Counted from the first letter of the stretch, positions 11,043-20,250 are shown. The stretch: 64,000 nucleotides of DNA from Pseudoxanthomonas sp. CF385 (GCF_900104255.1 NZ_FNKZ01000001.1:1394001-1458000), one strand, 5' to 3'. The notes: generated from the letters alone by a model not told the origin. Numbers and translations: made by a program.

Positions 11043-11570
11043 ATGGTCCAGTACCGCCGCCAACGCGTCCGGGGTGGGACGTACTTCTTCACGGTGACGC
11101 TCGCCGATCGGTCGGCCACGACGCTGGTCGATCATGCGGATGAATTGCGGGCCGCGATTCGTGCGGTACGTCGCCGGCATCCGTTTTCGATCCTTGCCAT
11201 CGTGGTCCTTCCGGATCATCTGCATGCCGTGCTGCGCCTGCCGGAAGACGATGACCGCTACTCCATGCGCTGGCGATTGATCAAACGCGAATTCACCATG
11301 CGCCTGCGTGCACGCGGTGTCCGTATAGCGCGGCGTCCGGGCAAGGAGCGGCGGCTGTGGGCGCGCAGATTCTGGGAGGCCACGATCCGGGATGCGGCAA
11401 GCCTGGCACGGCGTATCGACTACGTGCATTTCAACCCTGTCAGACACGGTCTGGTGACCCGCGCAGCGGACTGGCCACACTCTTCTTTCCACGCGTTCGT
11501 TGCTCGCGGCGCCCTGCCCATCGATTGGACCGGCGCTTCGAACCCGCCGCCAGACTCCAGCGGCGAATAA
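11043..11570 (+). CDS. REP-associated tyrosine transposase (RAYT, IS200-like Y1 HUH)
   Basis: 175 residues. The HUH-type metal motif is seen as H59-L-H61 (LPDHLHAVLRLP), and the nucleophile Tyr127 sits in the family block YVHFNPVRHGLV. The N-terminus YRRQRVRGGTYFFTVTL is typical. RAYTs recognise REP hairpins and cleave single-stranded DNA; they are domesticated relatives of IS200/IS605 transposases and usually stay single copy. The ATG at 11043 was chosen as the family start. The gene is bracketed by two matching REPINs, its presumed substrates. Confidence 0.93.
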   Translation: MVQYRRQRVRGGTYFFTVTLADRSATTLVDHADELRAAIRAVRRRHPFSILAIVVLPDHLHAVLRLPEDDDRYSMRWRLIKREFTMRLRARGVRIARRPGKERRLWARRFWEATIRDAASLARRIDYVHFNPVRHGLVTRAADWPHSSFHAFVARGALPIDWTGASNPPPDSSGE

Positions 11571-11583
11571 CCCACCGGCCCTG

Positions 11584-11693
11584 CGTAGCCCGGGTAGAGC
11601 GAAGCGAAACCCGGGGCGTGCATCAGGCACGGTACGTGGGCGGCCTGCAGGTCGAGGCCCCCGGGTTTCGCCGTTGGCTCTACCCGGGCTACG
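11584..11693. repeat. REPIN, downstream copy
   Basis: Arms 11584-11616 and 11659-11693 match the upstream REPIN arms nearly base for base, in the same orientation. The 42-bp centre differs apart from scattered bases. It begins 13 bp after the RAYT stop and runs almost directly into the 42-bp tandem array. Confidence 0.9.
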
Positions 11694-11703
11694 GCAATCG
11701 GGC

Positions 11704-11964
11704 TTTTCTGGTGTCTCTTCTCTCACTAAGGTCCAACGTTGGATCTTTTTCGATGTTTCTTCTCTCACTAAGGTCCAGCGTTGGATCTTTTCGGGTGTCT
11801 CTTCTCTCACTAAGGCCCATCGTTGGATCTTTTAGGGTGTTTCTTCTCTCACTAAGGTCCAGCGTTCGATCTTTTTCAGTGTTTCTTCTCTCACTAAGGT
11901 CCAGCGTTGGATCTTTCAGGGTCGTTCTTCTCTCACCAAGATCCGGCGTTGTCCTGGTGCGCAC
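11704..11964. repeat. Tandem array of five 42-bp hairpin units plus partial ends
   Basis: Units begin with TCTCACTAAGG at 11721, 11763, 11805, 11847 and 11889, exactly 42 bp apart. A sixth, degenerate unit starts at 11931 and a half unit precedes the first. Each unit holds a near-palindrome (GGTCCAACGTTGGATC in unit 1) followed by a run of T on the + strand, the shape of a rho-independent terminator reading out of the RAYT gene. The array fills the gap between the RAYT gene and the convergent methyltransferase gene. Because 42 is a multiple of 3, several frames stay open through it as 14-residue repeats; I do not call these genes. Confidence 0.92.
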
Positions 11965-12006
11965 CGGTGCCGGGGCTTCCCGGGCGTCGCGCCACGCATG
12001 CCGTCG

Positions 12007-12681
12007 TCAGCGGGGAGTGCGCGCCACCCAGCCGCGGAAGCTGAAGGCGGCATAGAACAGGTCGATATCGACGAAGCCGGCCTCGCGCAACAGCGCTTCA
12101 TCCTGCGCCGGGGTCAGCAGCGGCAGGCGTGCGCTGATCGCCGCCGCGGCGTTGGCCATGTTGGCTGCGGGAATGCCGGAAGCCACCGCGAAGGCGGCAT
12201 AGCGCGACAGCCAGCGTTCCCTGGCGTCCGCGGCATCGTCCACGCTGTGGTGGGCGACGACGAACGGGGCGCCGGGCGCGAGCCGCCTGCGTACCTCGAC
12301 CAGCGTATGCAGGCGCTGTTCCGGGGGCAGGAAGTGCAGCGTCAGCAGGCAGGTGCCGCCGTCGAACGGGCCGGGCGGCGCGTCGTCGATGTAGCCCGCG
12401 ACCAGCTGCGCGCGCGGCGCGAGCGGCCCCAGCGTGGTGGTGGCGAGCGCCAGCATCTCCGCCGAGGGATCCACGCCGGTGAACCGCCAGCCGGCATGCG
12501 CGTCGGCGAACGCCTTCAGTTCGAGTCCCCCGCCGGCGCCGAGCACCAGCACGTGGCCGTCCTCCGGCACGGTTTCGGCCAGCAGCACGTGCGCCATCTG
12601 CTGCAGGCCGTGGAAGCCGGGCACCTGGCGCACCGGACCTTCGGCATAGCGGGCGACGGCATCGGGATCGTTGAACGACAT
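12007..12681 (-). CDS. Class I SAM-dependent methyltransferase
   Basis: 224 residues. The SAM-binding motif I is VLVLGAGGGLELKAF (residues about 44-58), with the acidic motif II in FTGVDPSAEML. The substrate is unknown. It lies on the same strand as, and 60 bp downstream of, the lipid-modification operon ending with lipocalin, so it may be a distal member or an independent gene. No TGCATCC-N16-CGTA site lies upstream of it. It is convergent with the RAYT gene across the hairpin array. Confidence 0.85.
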   Translation of the reverse strand: MSFNDPDAVARYAEGPVRQVPGFHGLQQMAHVLLAETVPEDGHVLVLGAGGGLELKAFADAHAGWRFTGVDPSAEMLALATTTLGPLAPRAQLVAGYIDDAPPGPFDGGTCLLTLHFLPPEQRLHTLVEVRRRLAPGAPFVVAHHSVDDAADARERWLSRYAAFAVASGIPAANMANAAAAISARLPLLTPAQDEALLREAGFVDIDLFYAAFSFRGWVARTPR

Positions 12682-12740
12682 GCGGAACTCCGCGCGCGGG
12701 GGCCGCCATGCTAGCGCGTTGGCGTGCCGCGCCTATGCGC

Positions 12741-13271
12741 TCACTGCGGTACGCGGCGCAGCTTGGACAGGTCGTAGCCCAGTGCTTCGATCTGGCGCAG
12801 GCGCGCCTGGTAATCCGCGTCGGAGATCGCCGGCGTGCGCGCCATCAGCCAGACGTAGTCGCGCTTGCTGCGGGCGACGATGGTCTGCTGGTAATCGGCA
12901 TCGACGAACGAGATGACGTACTCGGCCTGGATCGGCCAGACGAACTGCATGTTCCAGACGGCACCGCCGGTGTCCGGCCGCACCGTGCCCACCGGATGCA
13001 TCGTCTTCTCCGGTCCGTCGAGCGCGCCCTTGCGGTAGCGGAACGTCGTCCGGATGCGGCCGTCGGGGAGGCGCGCATACGACTCCACCGCGCGGTAGGC
13101 ATCGCGTTCGGGGAACGAGGGAATGTGGGCGATCACGTACCAGTCGCCCATGAAGCGGTCCACGTCCACCGGCGCGGCCGTGGGCACGGAGGGTTTGACG
13201 TTGCCGGAGCGGCAGCCGGCCGCGGTCGCGGCGATCACCAGGGCGAGCAGGGCGACGGGCAGGGTGCGCAT
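12741..13271 (-). CDS. Lipocalin-family lipoprotein (Blc-like)
   Basis: 176 residues. A lipobox (TAAGC, Cys20) marks an outer-membrane lipoprotein. The mature part has the lipocalin start GxW in FMGDWYVIAHIP and the late segment DYVWLMARTPAISDADY typical of bacterial lipocalins. Such proteins bind fatty acids or lysophospholipids and are induced by membrane stress. It is the last gene of the desaturase-led operon, starting 1 bp after the upstream methyltransferase stop, which supports a lipid-handling role. Confidence 0.9.
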   Translation of the reverse strand: MRTLPVALLALVIAATAAGCRSGNVKPSVPTAAPVDVDRFMGDWYVIAHIPSFPERDAYRAVESYARLPDGRIRTTFRYRKGALDGPEKTMHPVGTVRPDTGGAVWNMQFVWPIQAEYVISFVDADYQQTIVARSKRDYVWLMARTPAISDADYQARLRQIEALGYDLSKLRRVPQ

Positions 13272-13272
13272 G

Positions 13273-14355
13273 TCAGGTCTCCGCGTGGGCGCGCTGGAAG
13301 CGGTAGTGCGCGACCAGCCATTCCTGGCCGTCGCGGTAGCCGAACAGCTCCGCGCAGGCCATCCAGAACATGCGCCAGCGCTGGTTCCACAAGGCGGCCG
13401 CATCGCCGTAGGCCTCGCGCAGCACCGCCATCACCGCGTCGCGGTGCGCATCGTGCCGGGCCAGCCACTGGTTGGCGGTGCGCTGGTAGTGCGTGCCGTC
13501 CAGCAGCCAGCGTTCCTGCAGGTGCAGGTGCTGCTGGAAGAACAGCAGCAGGTCGGCCGACGGCATCATGCCGCCGGTGAAGAAATGCCGGCCCATCCAG
13601 TTGTCCTCGCCTTGGGTCTCGAACGGGTACATCAGGTCGCGGTGGACGAAGATGTGGACGAACAGCTGCCCGCCGGGCCGCAGCGTATCGTGGATGCGGC
13701 GCATCAGGGCGGCATGGTTGCTGACGTGCTCGAACATCTCCACCGACACGCAGCGGTCGTAGCGCGCGGTTTCGAGCTGCAGCTGGTTCACGTCGCAGGT
13801 GATGACGCGGACGTTGTGCAGGCCGCGTTCGGCGCAGCGCGCTTCGATGAAGTGGCGCTGCGAGTGCGAGTTCGACACGGCGGTGATGCGCGCGTTCGGA
13901 TAGCGCTCGGCCATCCACAGCGTCAGCGAGCCCCAGCCGCAGCCGAGTTCGAGGATCTCCTGGCCATCCGCCAGCGCGGCACGTTCGCCGTACAGGGCGA
14001 GCATCGCGTCCTCGGCCTGGTCCAGCGTTTCCTCGCCGGTCGGATAGAAACAGCTGCTGTATTTCAGCCGGTGCCCGAGGCAATGGCGGAAGAACGCCGC
14101 CGGCAGTTCGTAGTGCTGGCGGTTGGCGGCCTCGGTATGCACCGCCAGCGCGCCCTCGCGCAGTCCGCGCAGGCGGTGCGCGAGCAGCGCCGACTGCGCC
14201 TCCTGGCCGCCCGCGCGTTCGTCGCGCAGGCGCTGCGCGCACAGCCGACGGATGCCCGCGCGGACCAGCGCGTCCGGCAGCAGGCCGCGTTCGGCAAGGC
14301 CGAGCAGGCCGGGGGCGGCGCGGTCGGCCGCGAGTTCTTCCACCATGGCATTCAT
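13273..14355 (-). CDS. Cyclopropane-fatty-acid-synthase-like SAM methyltransferase
   Basis: 360 residues, Cfa/Mycolic-acid synthase superfamily. The SAM motif ILELGCGWGSLTLWMAERY lies near residues 130-150, with the SVEMFEHV block after it. It differs from the neighbouring Cfa and is closer to the Cfa-like N/C-methyltransferases found beside DUF1295 proteins. A methyl transfer to an unsaturated lipid chain, as in furan fatty acid formation, is possible, but this is inference. Its ATG overlaps the DUF1295 stop (ATGA), so the genes are coupled. Confidence 0.88.
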   Translation of the reverse strand: MNAMVEELAADRAAPGLLGLAERGLLPDALVRAGIRRLCAQRLRDERAGGQEAQSALLAHRLRGLREGALAVHTEAANRQHYELPAAFFRHCLGHRLKYSSCFYPTGEETLDQAEDAMLALYGERAALADGQEILELGCGWGSLTLWMAERYPNARITAVSNSHSQRHFIEARCAERGLHNVRVITCDVNQLQLETARYDRCVSVEMFEHVSNHAALMRRIHDTLRPGGQLFVHIFVHRDLMYPFETQGEDNWMGRHFFTGGMMPSADLLLFFQQHLHLQERWLLDGTHYQRTANQWLARHDAHRDAVMAVLREAYGDAAALWNQRWRMFWMACAELFGYRDGQEWLVAHYRFQRAHAET

Positions 14356-15149
14356 CGGTTCGCCTCCTCGGCGCCAGTGTTCGGGAACCACGGGAACAGC
14401 ATCGGCGTGCTGCGCTGGTACGCGCGGTAGTCCTCGCCGCGCGTGCGCAGCGCCTGCGCCTCGGTGTACGGAATGCCGCTGATGAAGCGCAGGAACACGT
14501 ACATCACCACCGGACCGCTCCACGCCAGCCAGTCCCACGGCGAGCCCACCGCCAACGCGATGTAGGCGAACCAGTGCAGCCACTCGAAGAAGTAATTGGG
14601 ATGGCGCGAGTAGCGCCACAGGCCCGCGCGGCAGGTGCGGCCGCGGTTCGCCGGGTCGGTGCGGAAGCGCGCGAGCTGGCGGTCGGCGAGGGCTTCGCCG
14701 GCGACGCTCGCGATCCAGATCGCCACGGCGGCGGCGAGCCAGGGCCACGCCGTGTGCTGCGGACTGCGCGCGGCCGCCGCGAAGGGCAGGGCGAACAGCA
14801 CCACCAGCAAGGCCTGCGCCATGAAGAACAGGAAGAACTTGCCCTGGTGCCCCTGCCAGTGCGCGCGCAGGTGGCGGTAGCGGCCGTCCTCGGGCTCGCT
14901 GCGCACCCGATGCCACAGGTGCAGCGCCAGCCGCGCACCCCACAGGCCGCCGAGGACGGTCAGCACGGCGCGCGCCTGCCATGCGCCATCGCCGATCGCG
15001 GCGAGCAGCAGGGCGCTGCCGCCGACGCAGGCCGACCACAGCACGTCGACGATCCCCGCGTTGTTGCGGCGACGCTGCCACTGCCAGCCGCCGGCCATCA
15101 CGACGGCGGCGAGCACGCCGACCAGGAGGAGGGCCAGCCCCGGGCTCAT
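14352..15149 (-). CDS. DUF1295 membrane protein (steroid 5-alpha-reductase-like fold)
   Basis: 265 residues with about six hydrophobic segments. The C-terminal half has the isoprenylcysteine methyltransferase/steroid reductase signature: LWRYSRHPNYFFEWLHW and a closing RTRGEDYRAYQRSTPMLFPW. DUF1295 proteins are integral membrane enzymes acting on lipids or sterol-like molecules; their reaction in bacteria is mostly untested. Start and stop overlap both neighbours by ATGA junctions. Confidence 0.9.
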   Translation of the reverse strand: MSPGLALLLVGVLAAVVMAGGWQWQRRRNNAGIVDVLWSACVGGSALLLAAIGDGAWQARAVLTVLGGLWGARLALHLWHRVRSEPEDGRYRHLRAHWQGHQGKFFLFFMAQALLVVLFALPFAAAARSPQHTAWPWLAAAVAIWIASVAGEALADRQLARFRTDPANRGRTCRAGLWRYSRHPNYFFEWLHWFAYIALAVGSPWDWLAWSGPVVMYVFLRFISGIPYTEAQALRTRGEDYRAYQRSTPMLFPWFPNTGAEEANR

Positions 15150-16396
15150 GCGCGCGCCCCCGGGTGGCCCGGCCGTGCCATCAGCAGGTGCGACACACCG
15201 ATCGACCGCTCGAGGAAGCCGCCCTCGCAATAGGCCAGGTAGAACTCCCACAGGCGGATGAAACGCTCGTCGAAGCCTTGCGCACGCACTTCGGGCAGGC
15301 GCGTCATGAAGCGGCGACGCCAGGCGCGCAGGGTGTACGCGTACGACAGGCCGAAGTCTTCCTGATGGACCACCTGCAGGTCGCTGGCGCGCGTCTTCGC
15401 GGCGTACATGGCGGCGAGCGAGGGAATGAAGCTGCCGGGAAAGACGAAACGCTTGATGAAGTCCACCGAATCGCGTGCCTGCGCGTAGCGGTGGTCCTCG
15501 ATGGTGATCGCCTGCAGCAACGCCTGCCCGCCCGGCCGCAGCAAGGTGCCCAGCTTGCCGAAGAAGGTCTCCAGGTACTGCGCGCCGATCGCCTCGACCA
15601 TCTCGATGGAGACCAGCGCGTCGTACTCGCCCTGCAGGTCGCGGTAGTCCTGCAGCAGCAGGGTGACCCGGTCCTGCAGGCCGGCCTCGGCCACGCGCCG
15701 GCTGGCCAGCGCATGCTGTTCGCGCGAGATCGTGGTGGTGGTGACATGGCAGCCGTAGTGGCGCGCGGCATGCAGCGCGAAGCCGCCCCAGCCCGTGCCG
15801 ATCTCGATCACGCGTTTTTCAGGCGTCAACGCCAGCTTGCGGCAGACGGCGTCGAGTTTCCGGTACGAGGCGACATCCAGGTCATCGTCCGGCGAAGCGA
15901 ACATCGCGGACGAGTACATGACGTCCTTCGACAGGAACAGCGCGAAGAAATCGTTGCCCAGATCGTAGTGCGCCGCGATGTTGCGCCGGCTGCCTTCCCG
16001 CGTGTTGCGCCTGAGCGCGTGCCAGCTGCGCAGCGCCCAGCCGCCGAGGCGCGCCAGGCCCGTCTCCATCCCATCGAGCAGCGCACGGTTGCGCACCAGC
16101 AGGCGCACCAGGCCGACCAGGTCGTCGCAGCGCCACTGGCCTGCGATATAGGCTTCGCCCGCCCCCACGCTGCCCTGCGCCGCGACGGCGCGGTAGAACG
16201 CCGGATCGTCGATCCACAGGTGCACCGTCGGCAGCGCGTCCGGCCCGGCGTGGCCGAAGCGGTGCTCGCCCAGGGCATCGCGCACCACCAGCGCGCCGTG
16301 GTCCAGCGCATCGAGGCGGGACAGCAACTGCGAGCGCAGCAGGCGGTCGAACGCGCCGTAGGTCGGTGTGGCGGAGGTGGCGGCGATCTCGTTCAT
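15146..16396 (-). CDS. cfa: Cyclopropane-fatty-acyl-phospholipid synthase
   Basis: 416 residues, a little longer than E. coli Cfa (382). The N-terminal lipid-binding domain is followed by [17 protein letters not shown], the SAM motif [16 protein letters not shown], the SIEMVEAIG block, and [10 protein letters not shown], all typical of Cfa. The enzyme adds a methylene from SAM across cis double bonds of membrane phospholipid chains. It is in an operon led by a desaturase that could supply those bonds. ATGA overlaps tie it to the DUF1365 and DUF1295 genes. Confidence 0.95.
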   Translation of the reverse strand: MNEIAATSATPTYGAFDRLLRSQLLSRLDALDHGALVVRDALGEHRFGHAGPDALPTVHLWIDDPAFYRAVAAQGSVGAGEAYIAGQWRCDDLVGLVRLLVRNRALLDGMETGLARLGGWALRSWHALRRNTREGSRRNIAAHYDLGNDFFALFLSKDVMYSSAMFASPDDDLDVASYRKLDAVCRKLALTPEKRVIEIGTGWGGFALHAARHYGCHVTTTTISREQHALASRRVAEAGLQDRVTLLLQDYRDLQGEYDALVSIEMVEAIGAQYLETFFGKLGTLLRPGGQALLQAITIEDHRYAQARDSVDFIKRFVFPGSFIPSLAAMYAAKTRASDLQVVHQEDFGLSYAYTLRAWRRRFMTRLPEVRAQGFDERFIRLWEFYLAYCEGGFLERSIGVSHLLMARPGHPGARA

Positions 16397-17169
16397 GGGG
16401 TCTCGCGGGCGAGGGGAGGATGGTCGTGGACCGGCGTGCGCTTCAGCCACAGGCGCAGCGCCTGCCAGTGGATGCCGGTCATCACCTGGGCGGTCATCAG
16501 CGGGTAGCGCCACAGCACCCGCGCCAGCGACGCGCCGTCCAAGGGTTGGCGCAGCAGGGTGAGGGTGGCGTCGAAGGCGCGCCGGCCTTCGCGGTCGACC
16601 TGCATGTGCACGCGCAGGGCCTCGTCCGGCGTGTCGAAGCGCCAGCGGTAGGCGCAGTCCATCGGCAGGAACGGCGAGACATGGAAGGCCTTGTCGAAGC
16701 CCCATTCCCAGCCGGCGCCCTGTGGCATGCCGTCGCGCACCGGCAGCACGTAGCTGTGCCGTTCGCGCCACGGGGTGTTGGTGATCTCCGCCAGCACGGC
16801 ATCGAGCGTGGTGCCGTCGGGCTGGAAGCAGTAGTAGAAGCTCACCGGGTTGAACACGTACCCGCCGTAGCGCAGGTGGGTGAGCAGGCGCACGGGTCCG
16901 CTCGGCCGGTAGCCCAGCTGCCGCGCGACCCGGTCGCGCACCGCGTCGGCCAGCGGCTGGTCGTGCGGCGCGAGGTAATCGCTGCGGCGGAACTCGGCCA
17001 GGTTGCGCCGGTCCACCGACCACAGCCAGCGATGCGCGAACACCTGTTCCACTTCGTCCAGGTCGAGGTACAGCTGCGCCATGCGGTAGCGGAAGGCATG
17101 CGGCCGCGGCGCGTGGCGGCGGTGACGCACCCAGCCTTCGTAGACGGCGCTGGCGAGCGGCGCGCTCAT
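16393..17169 (-). CDS. DUF1365 protein
   Basis: 258 residues with the family N-terminus [19 protein letters not shown] and the conserved NPVSFYYCF and HVSPF blocks. DUF1365 genes are almost always next to Cfa and a flavin oxidoreductase, including in the photooxidative-stress clusters of proteobacteria; their activity is unknown. Overlaps with both neighbours (ATGA) make this a coupled translation unit. Confidence 0.93.
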   Translation of the reverse strand: MSAPLASAVYEGWVRHRRHAPRPHAFRYRMAQLYLDLDEVEQVFAHRWLWSVDRRNLAEFRRSDYLAPHDQPLADAVRDRVARQLGYRPSGPVRLLTHLRYGGYVFNPVSFYYCFQPDGTTLDAVLAEITNTPWRERHSYVLPVRDGMPQGAGWEWGFDKAFHVSPFLPMDCAYRWRFDTPDEALRVHMQVDREGRRAFDATLTLLRQPLDGASLARVLWRYPLMTAQVMTGIHWQALRLWLKRTPVHDHPPLARETP

Positions 17170-18452
17170 GCCGGGAGGGCCTCGGAGGCGCGACAGTCGT
17201 CCGCACATCGCGGATGCGCATCGAACGCGGCGACCAGTTCGTGCGCACTGCGGATGCCGTCTTCGTGGAAGCCCCAGCCCCAATAGGCGCCGGCGAACCA
17301 GGTGCGCCGGCGGCCCTGGATCTCGGCCTTGCGGCGTTGTGCGGCGACCATGGCGTGGTCGTGCACGGGATGGCGGTACTGCATGCGTCGCAGGACGCGC
17401 GCGGGATCGATCGCGTCGCTGCGGTTCAGGGTGACGATGAAGGGCTCGGGCGACGCCACGCCCTGCAGCAGGTTCATGCAGTAGCTGACGGTGCAGGGCG
17501 CGTCCGGGTCGCGCGGGACATGCGCGTTCCACGCCGCCCAGGCCTTGCGCCGGCGGGGCAGCAGGCGCGCGTCGGTGTGCAGCACCGTGTCGTTGGACTG
17601 GTAGCGCATCGCCCCGAGGATCTCCCACTCGCGCGCGTCGGCGTCGCCCTGCAGCAGCGCCAGCGCGGTATCGCTGTGGCAGGCGAGCACGGCGTGGTCG
17701 AAACGTTCGCGGCCGTGCTCATGGACGACCTCGACATCCCGCGCGCCGCGCCTGACGGCATACACGGGGCACGACATCCGTTCCTCCACGCGCCAGCGGC
17801 GGCGCAACGCCTCCACGTAGGTGGCCGAGCCGCCCGTCACCACGCGCCACGGCGGGCGGGTGCCCAGCGTCAGCATCTGGTGGTGGGCCATGAACTGGAC
17901 CAGGTAGCGGGCCGGGAAGGCGAGGATGTCCTGCGGCGGCGACGACCACAGTGCGGACGCCATCGGCACCAGGTGCTCATCGCAGAACGCCATGCCGTAA
18001 CGGCCGGCCTGCAGGTAGTCGCCCAGCGTCGGGCCCGGGCCGTCGCGTTCCAGCAGGGCGGGCGCCTCGCGATAGAAGCGGGCGAGGTCCTTCAGCATGC
18101 CGAGGAAACGGGGCGACAGCAGGTTGCGGCGCTGGCAGAACAGGGTGTCCAGGGTGTGGGCGTTGTATTCCACGCCGCTGCGTTCGCTGCGCACGGAGAA
18201 ACTCATCGTGGTCGGCTGCGAGGCGACCCCGAGTTCGTCGAACAGCCCGCTCAGCAGGGGGTAGCGATCGCGATTGAAGACGATGAAACCGCTGTCGATG
18301 CGGTACGCGCGACCGGCCTGTTCCACCGTGTGCGTATGGGTGTGCCCGCCCAGGTAGTCGTTGGCCTCGTACAGCACCACGTCATGGCGCTGCGACAGCC
18401 ACCAGGCCGAGGCCAGGCCCGCGATGCCGGAACCGATGACCGCGATCCGCAT
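17166..18452 (-). CDS. FAD-dependent NAD(P)-binding oxidoreductase (amine oxidase/desaturase-like)
   Basis: 428 residues. The N-terminal dinucleotide fold is [17 protein letters not shown] (GxGxxG at residues 7-12) with the acidic end of strand 2 in YEAND. The later [14 protein letters not shown] motif places FAD in this family, which sits next to DUF1365 and Cfa in many genomes. A homologous flavoprotein belongs to the RpoE-ChrR regulon of Rhodobacter sphaeroides. Oxidation of a methylated fatty acyl chain is a plausible role, unproven here. It starts 2 bp after the desaturase stop. Confidence 0.92.
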   Translation of the reverse strand: MRIAVIGSGIAGLASAWWLSQRHDVVLYEANDYLGGHTHTHTVEQAGRAYRIDSGFIVFNRDRYPLLSGLFDELGVASQPTTMSFSVRSERSGVEYNAHTLDTLFCQRRNLLSPRFLGMLKDLARFYREAPALLERDGPGPTLGDYLQAGRYGMAFCDEHLVPMASALWSSPPQDILAFPARYLVQFMAHHQMLTLGTRPPWRVVTGGSATYVEALRRRWRVEERMSCPVYAVRRGARDVEVVHEHGRERFDHAVLACHSDTALALLQGDADAREWEILGAMRYQSNDTVLHTDARLLPRRRKAWAAWNAHVPRDPDAPCTVSYCMNLLQGVASPEPFIVTLNRSDAIDPARVLRRMQYRHPVHDHAMVAAQRRKAEIQGRRRTWFAGAYWGWGFHEDGIRSAHELVAAFDAHPRCADDCRASEALPA

Positions 18453-18454
18453 GC

Positions 18455-19405
18455 TCAGCGCCTCGCCTTGGCCAGCACCCAGGCGGGCACGGGCTTCAGG
18501 TCGCGCACCAGTCCCAGCAGCGCCATCGTGCGCAGGGCGTACCAGGTGAGGTCGATCTCCCACCAGCGGAAGCCCTGGCGCGCGGTGCCCGGGAAGAAAT
18601 GGTGGTTGTTGTGCCAGCCTTCGCCGAACGTCAGCAGCGCCAGCCAGAGGTTGTTGCGGCTGTCGTCGCGCGTATCGAAGCGGCGACGTCCGAAGCGGTG
18701 CGCCAGCGAGTTGATCGTCACCGTGGCATGAAAGAGCACCACGGTGGAGACGAAGAAACCCCACACCAGCAACTGCGGCCCGCTGGTGCCGAGATCGGGC
18801 GCGACGCGTTCCAGCAGGGCGCCGAGGCCGAACAGGGCGGCCGCCAGCAGCACGGGCACGACGGTGTCGTAGCGGTCCAGCCAGCGCAGTTCGGGATAGC
18901 CGGCCAGGTCCGGGATGCGCGACCAGTCCGTGCGGAAGCCCTCGCGGGTCAGGAACCAGCCGGCATGGCTCCACCAGAAGCCGCGCTGCGTCGGCGAATG
19001 CGGATCGGCCATCGTGTCCGCGTGCCGATGGTGGTTGCGATGATGCGCCGCCCACCACAACGGGCCGCGCTGCACGCTGGACGCACCGATCAGCGCGAAC
19101 ACGAACTGGAGCACGCGCGAGGTGCGGAACGTGCGATGCGAGAAGTAGCGATGATAGAAGCCGGTGATCGCGAACATCCGCACGGCATAGAGGGCGATGG
19201 CCACGATCACCGCGATCGGCGACACGCCGACCCAGAGCACCGCCACGCAGGCCAGGTGCATGCCGATGAAGGGAATCGCGCGCAGCCAGTCGATGCGTCC
19301 GGCGTGTGTGGCGTCTTCGTCCGTGCGCGCCTCGGTGTCGAACCAGCGCGACAGCGTGGACAGGCGCGTCGCCGTCGTGCGGGTGGGGGAAGCACTGGCC
19401 GGCAT
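18455..19405 (-). CDS. Acyl-CoA/acyl-lipid desaturase (membrane fatty acid desaturase)
   Basis: 316 residues with the three histidine boxes of membrane di-iron desaturases: HRYFSH (85-90), HHRNHH (121-126) and HNNHH near residue 275. Several hydrophobic segments surround them. It would introduce a cis double bond, probably delta-9, into saturated acyl chains and so make substrates for Cfa downstream. It is the first gene of the seven-gene operon and lies about 30 bp after a promoter-like TGCATCC-N16-CGTA site, with a GGAGAG ribosome binding site. Confidence 0.93.
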   Translation of the reverse strand: MPASASPTRTTATRLSTLSRWFDTEARTDEDATHAGRIDWLRAIPFIGMHLACVAVLWVGVSPIAVIVAIALYAVRMFAITGFYHRYFSHRTFRTSRVLQFVFALIGASSVQRGPLWWAAHHRNHHRHADTMADPHSPTQRGFWWSHAGWFLTREGFRTDWSRIPDLAGYPELRWLDRYDTVVPVLLAAALFGLGALLERVAPDLGTSGPQLLVWGFFVSTVVLFHATVTINSLAHRFGRRRFDTRDDSRNNLWLALLTFGEGWHNNHHFFPGTARQGFRWWEIDLTWYALRTMALLGLVRDLKPVPAWVLAKARR

Positions 19406-19433
19406 GGCGTCTCTCCGCTGCGTTGGAGAGGCT

Positions 19434-19460
19434 TACGCAGGACGGCGGCGATCGGATGCA
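19434..19460 (-). promoter_or_regulatory. Candidate ECF-sigma promoter of the lipid operon
   Basis: On the minus strand TGCATCC (19460-19454) and CGTA (19437-19434) are separated by exactly 16 bp. The same arrangement occurs twice in the 20250-20386 intergenic region. The predicted transcript starts about 22 nt before the desaturase ATG. The pattern is close to the TGATC.../GTA-type promoters reported for ECF11 (RpoE-ChrR) sigma factors. Confidence 0.7.
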
Positions 19461-19470
19461 GGCGGCGCGC

Positions 19471-20250
19471 TCATCGACCGCAGCTGCGCACCAACGCCGT
19501 CGCGCGCGCCTGCCGGAGCGCATCGGTATCGGCGGGCGTGGCCGGATCGGGAAACACGATGCGCACGTCCTGGTGCTTCCCCGTTTCGTCGCGGATGGTC
19601 GCGATGCCGGCGAACTCGAGCAGGCGCTGGTCCGCGTCGGCATAGGTCAGTTCCATCGTCGGTGCGATGAAGCCGTACCAGCGATCGAGTTTCATCGTCA
19701 GACGCCGTGCGGGAATGCCTTCCCAGCGCACGGCGGCGCCCGGACGCAGGCGTACCGGGACGAAGGCCATGCGGCTGGGCAACAGGAAGGGCTGGGTCAC
19801 GTCGCGGCCGGCGCGCAGCGCGGTCCAATGCAGGCGGACGCTCTCATCGAAGCCGGCATCGACCACGCCGCCGGCCGGAAGCGCGACGATGCGCTGCTTC
19901 GGCGTCGCGTTCGCGGAGGCGCGCACGTAGACGGTGCGTCCGCCGGCCCCGCTGCGCGCGCCTTCGCGATACCCGTCGCGGGCATCCTCGAAATCGAAAT
20001 CCGGCGCCTGCGCCGACGTGCGCGCCACCACGGTCTTGCGCGCGAAGGCGCGGCCGTCCGGACAGCGATAGAGCACCAGCCGGTGGGCAAGGCCGTCCTG
20101 CCGGTAGCGCCAGTGCGACTCGCGGTAGAGCAGGGCATCGCCCTGCCGCGCATAGGCCCGCGCTTCCTGGCGCAGGATGTCGGCACTCGCGGCCGCAGGA
20201 CCCGCCAGGCAGGCGAGGGCGAGGGCGAGCACGGAACGGCGTACGGGCAT
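19471..20250 (-). CDS. Secreted protein of unknown function, candidate member of the ECF regulon
   Basis: 259 residues. A signal peptide (MPVRRSVLALALACLAGPAAAS) precedes a beta-rich mature protein with few aromatic clusters and a single late Cys (CGR end). I recognise no family. An upstream in-frame start would bury the signal peptide, so 20250 was chosen. It is divergent from the sigma gene and has its own TGCATCC-N16-CGTA site at 20282-20308. Its place between the sigma gene and the lipid operon, with matching promoters, suggests a periplasmic role in lipid stress. Confidence 0.72.
   Translation of the reverse strand: MPVRRSVLALALACLAGPAAASADILRQEARAYARQGDALLYRESHWRYRQDGLAHRLVLYRCPDGRAFARKTVVARTSAQAPDFDFEDARDGYREGARSGAGGRTVYVRASANATPKQRIVALPAGGVVDAGFDESVRLHWTALRAGRDVTQPFLLPSRMAFVPVRLRPGAAVRWEGIPARRLTMKLDRWYGFIAPTMELTYADADQRLLEFAGIATIRDETGKHQDVRIVFPDPATPADTDALRQARATALVRSCGR

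Noticed and set aside
11704..11964. CRISPR array
   Set aside because: Repeats are directly contiguous with no unique spacers, period 42 bp, and no cas gene is near. The same holds for 50314-50635.
11689..11964. Coding gene with 14-residue repeats (minus strand) or plus-strand equivalent
   Set aside because: The open frames follow from a period divisible by 3; no ribosome binding site or ATG with context, and units form hairpins.
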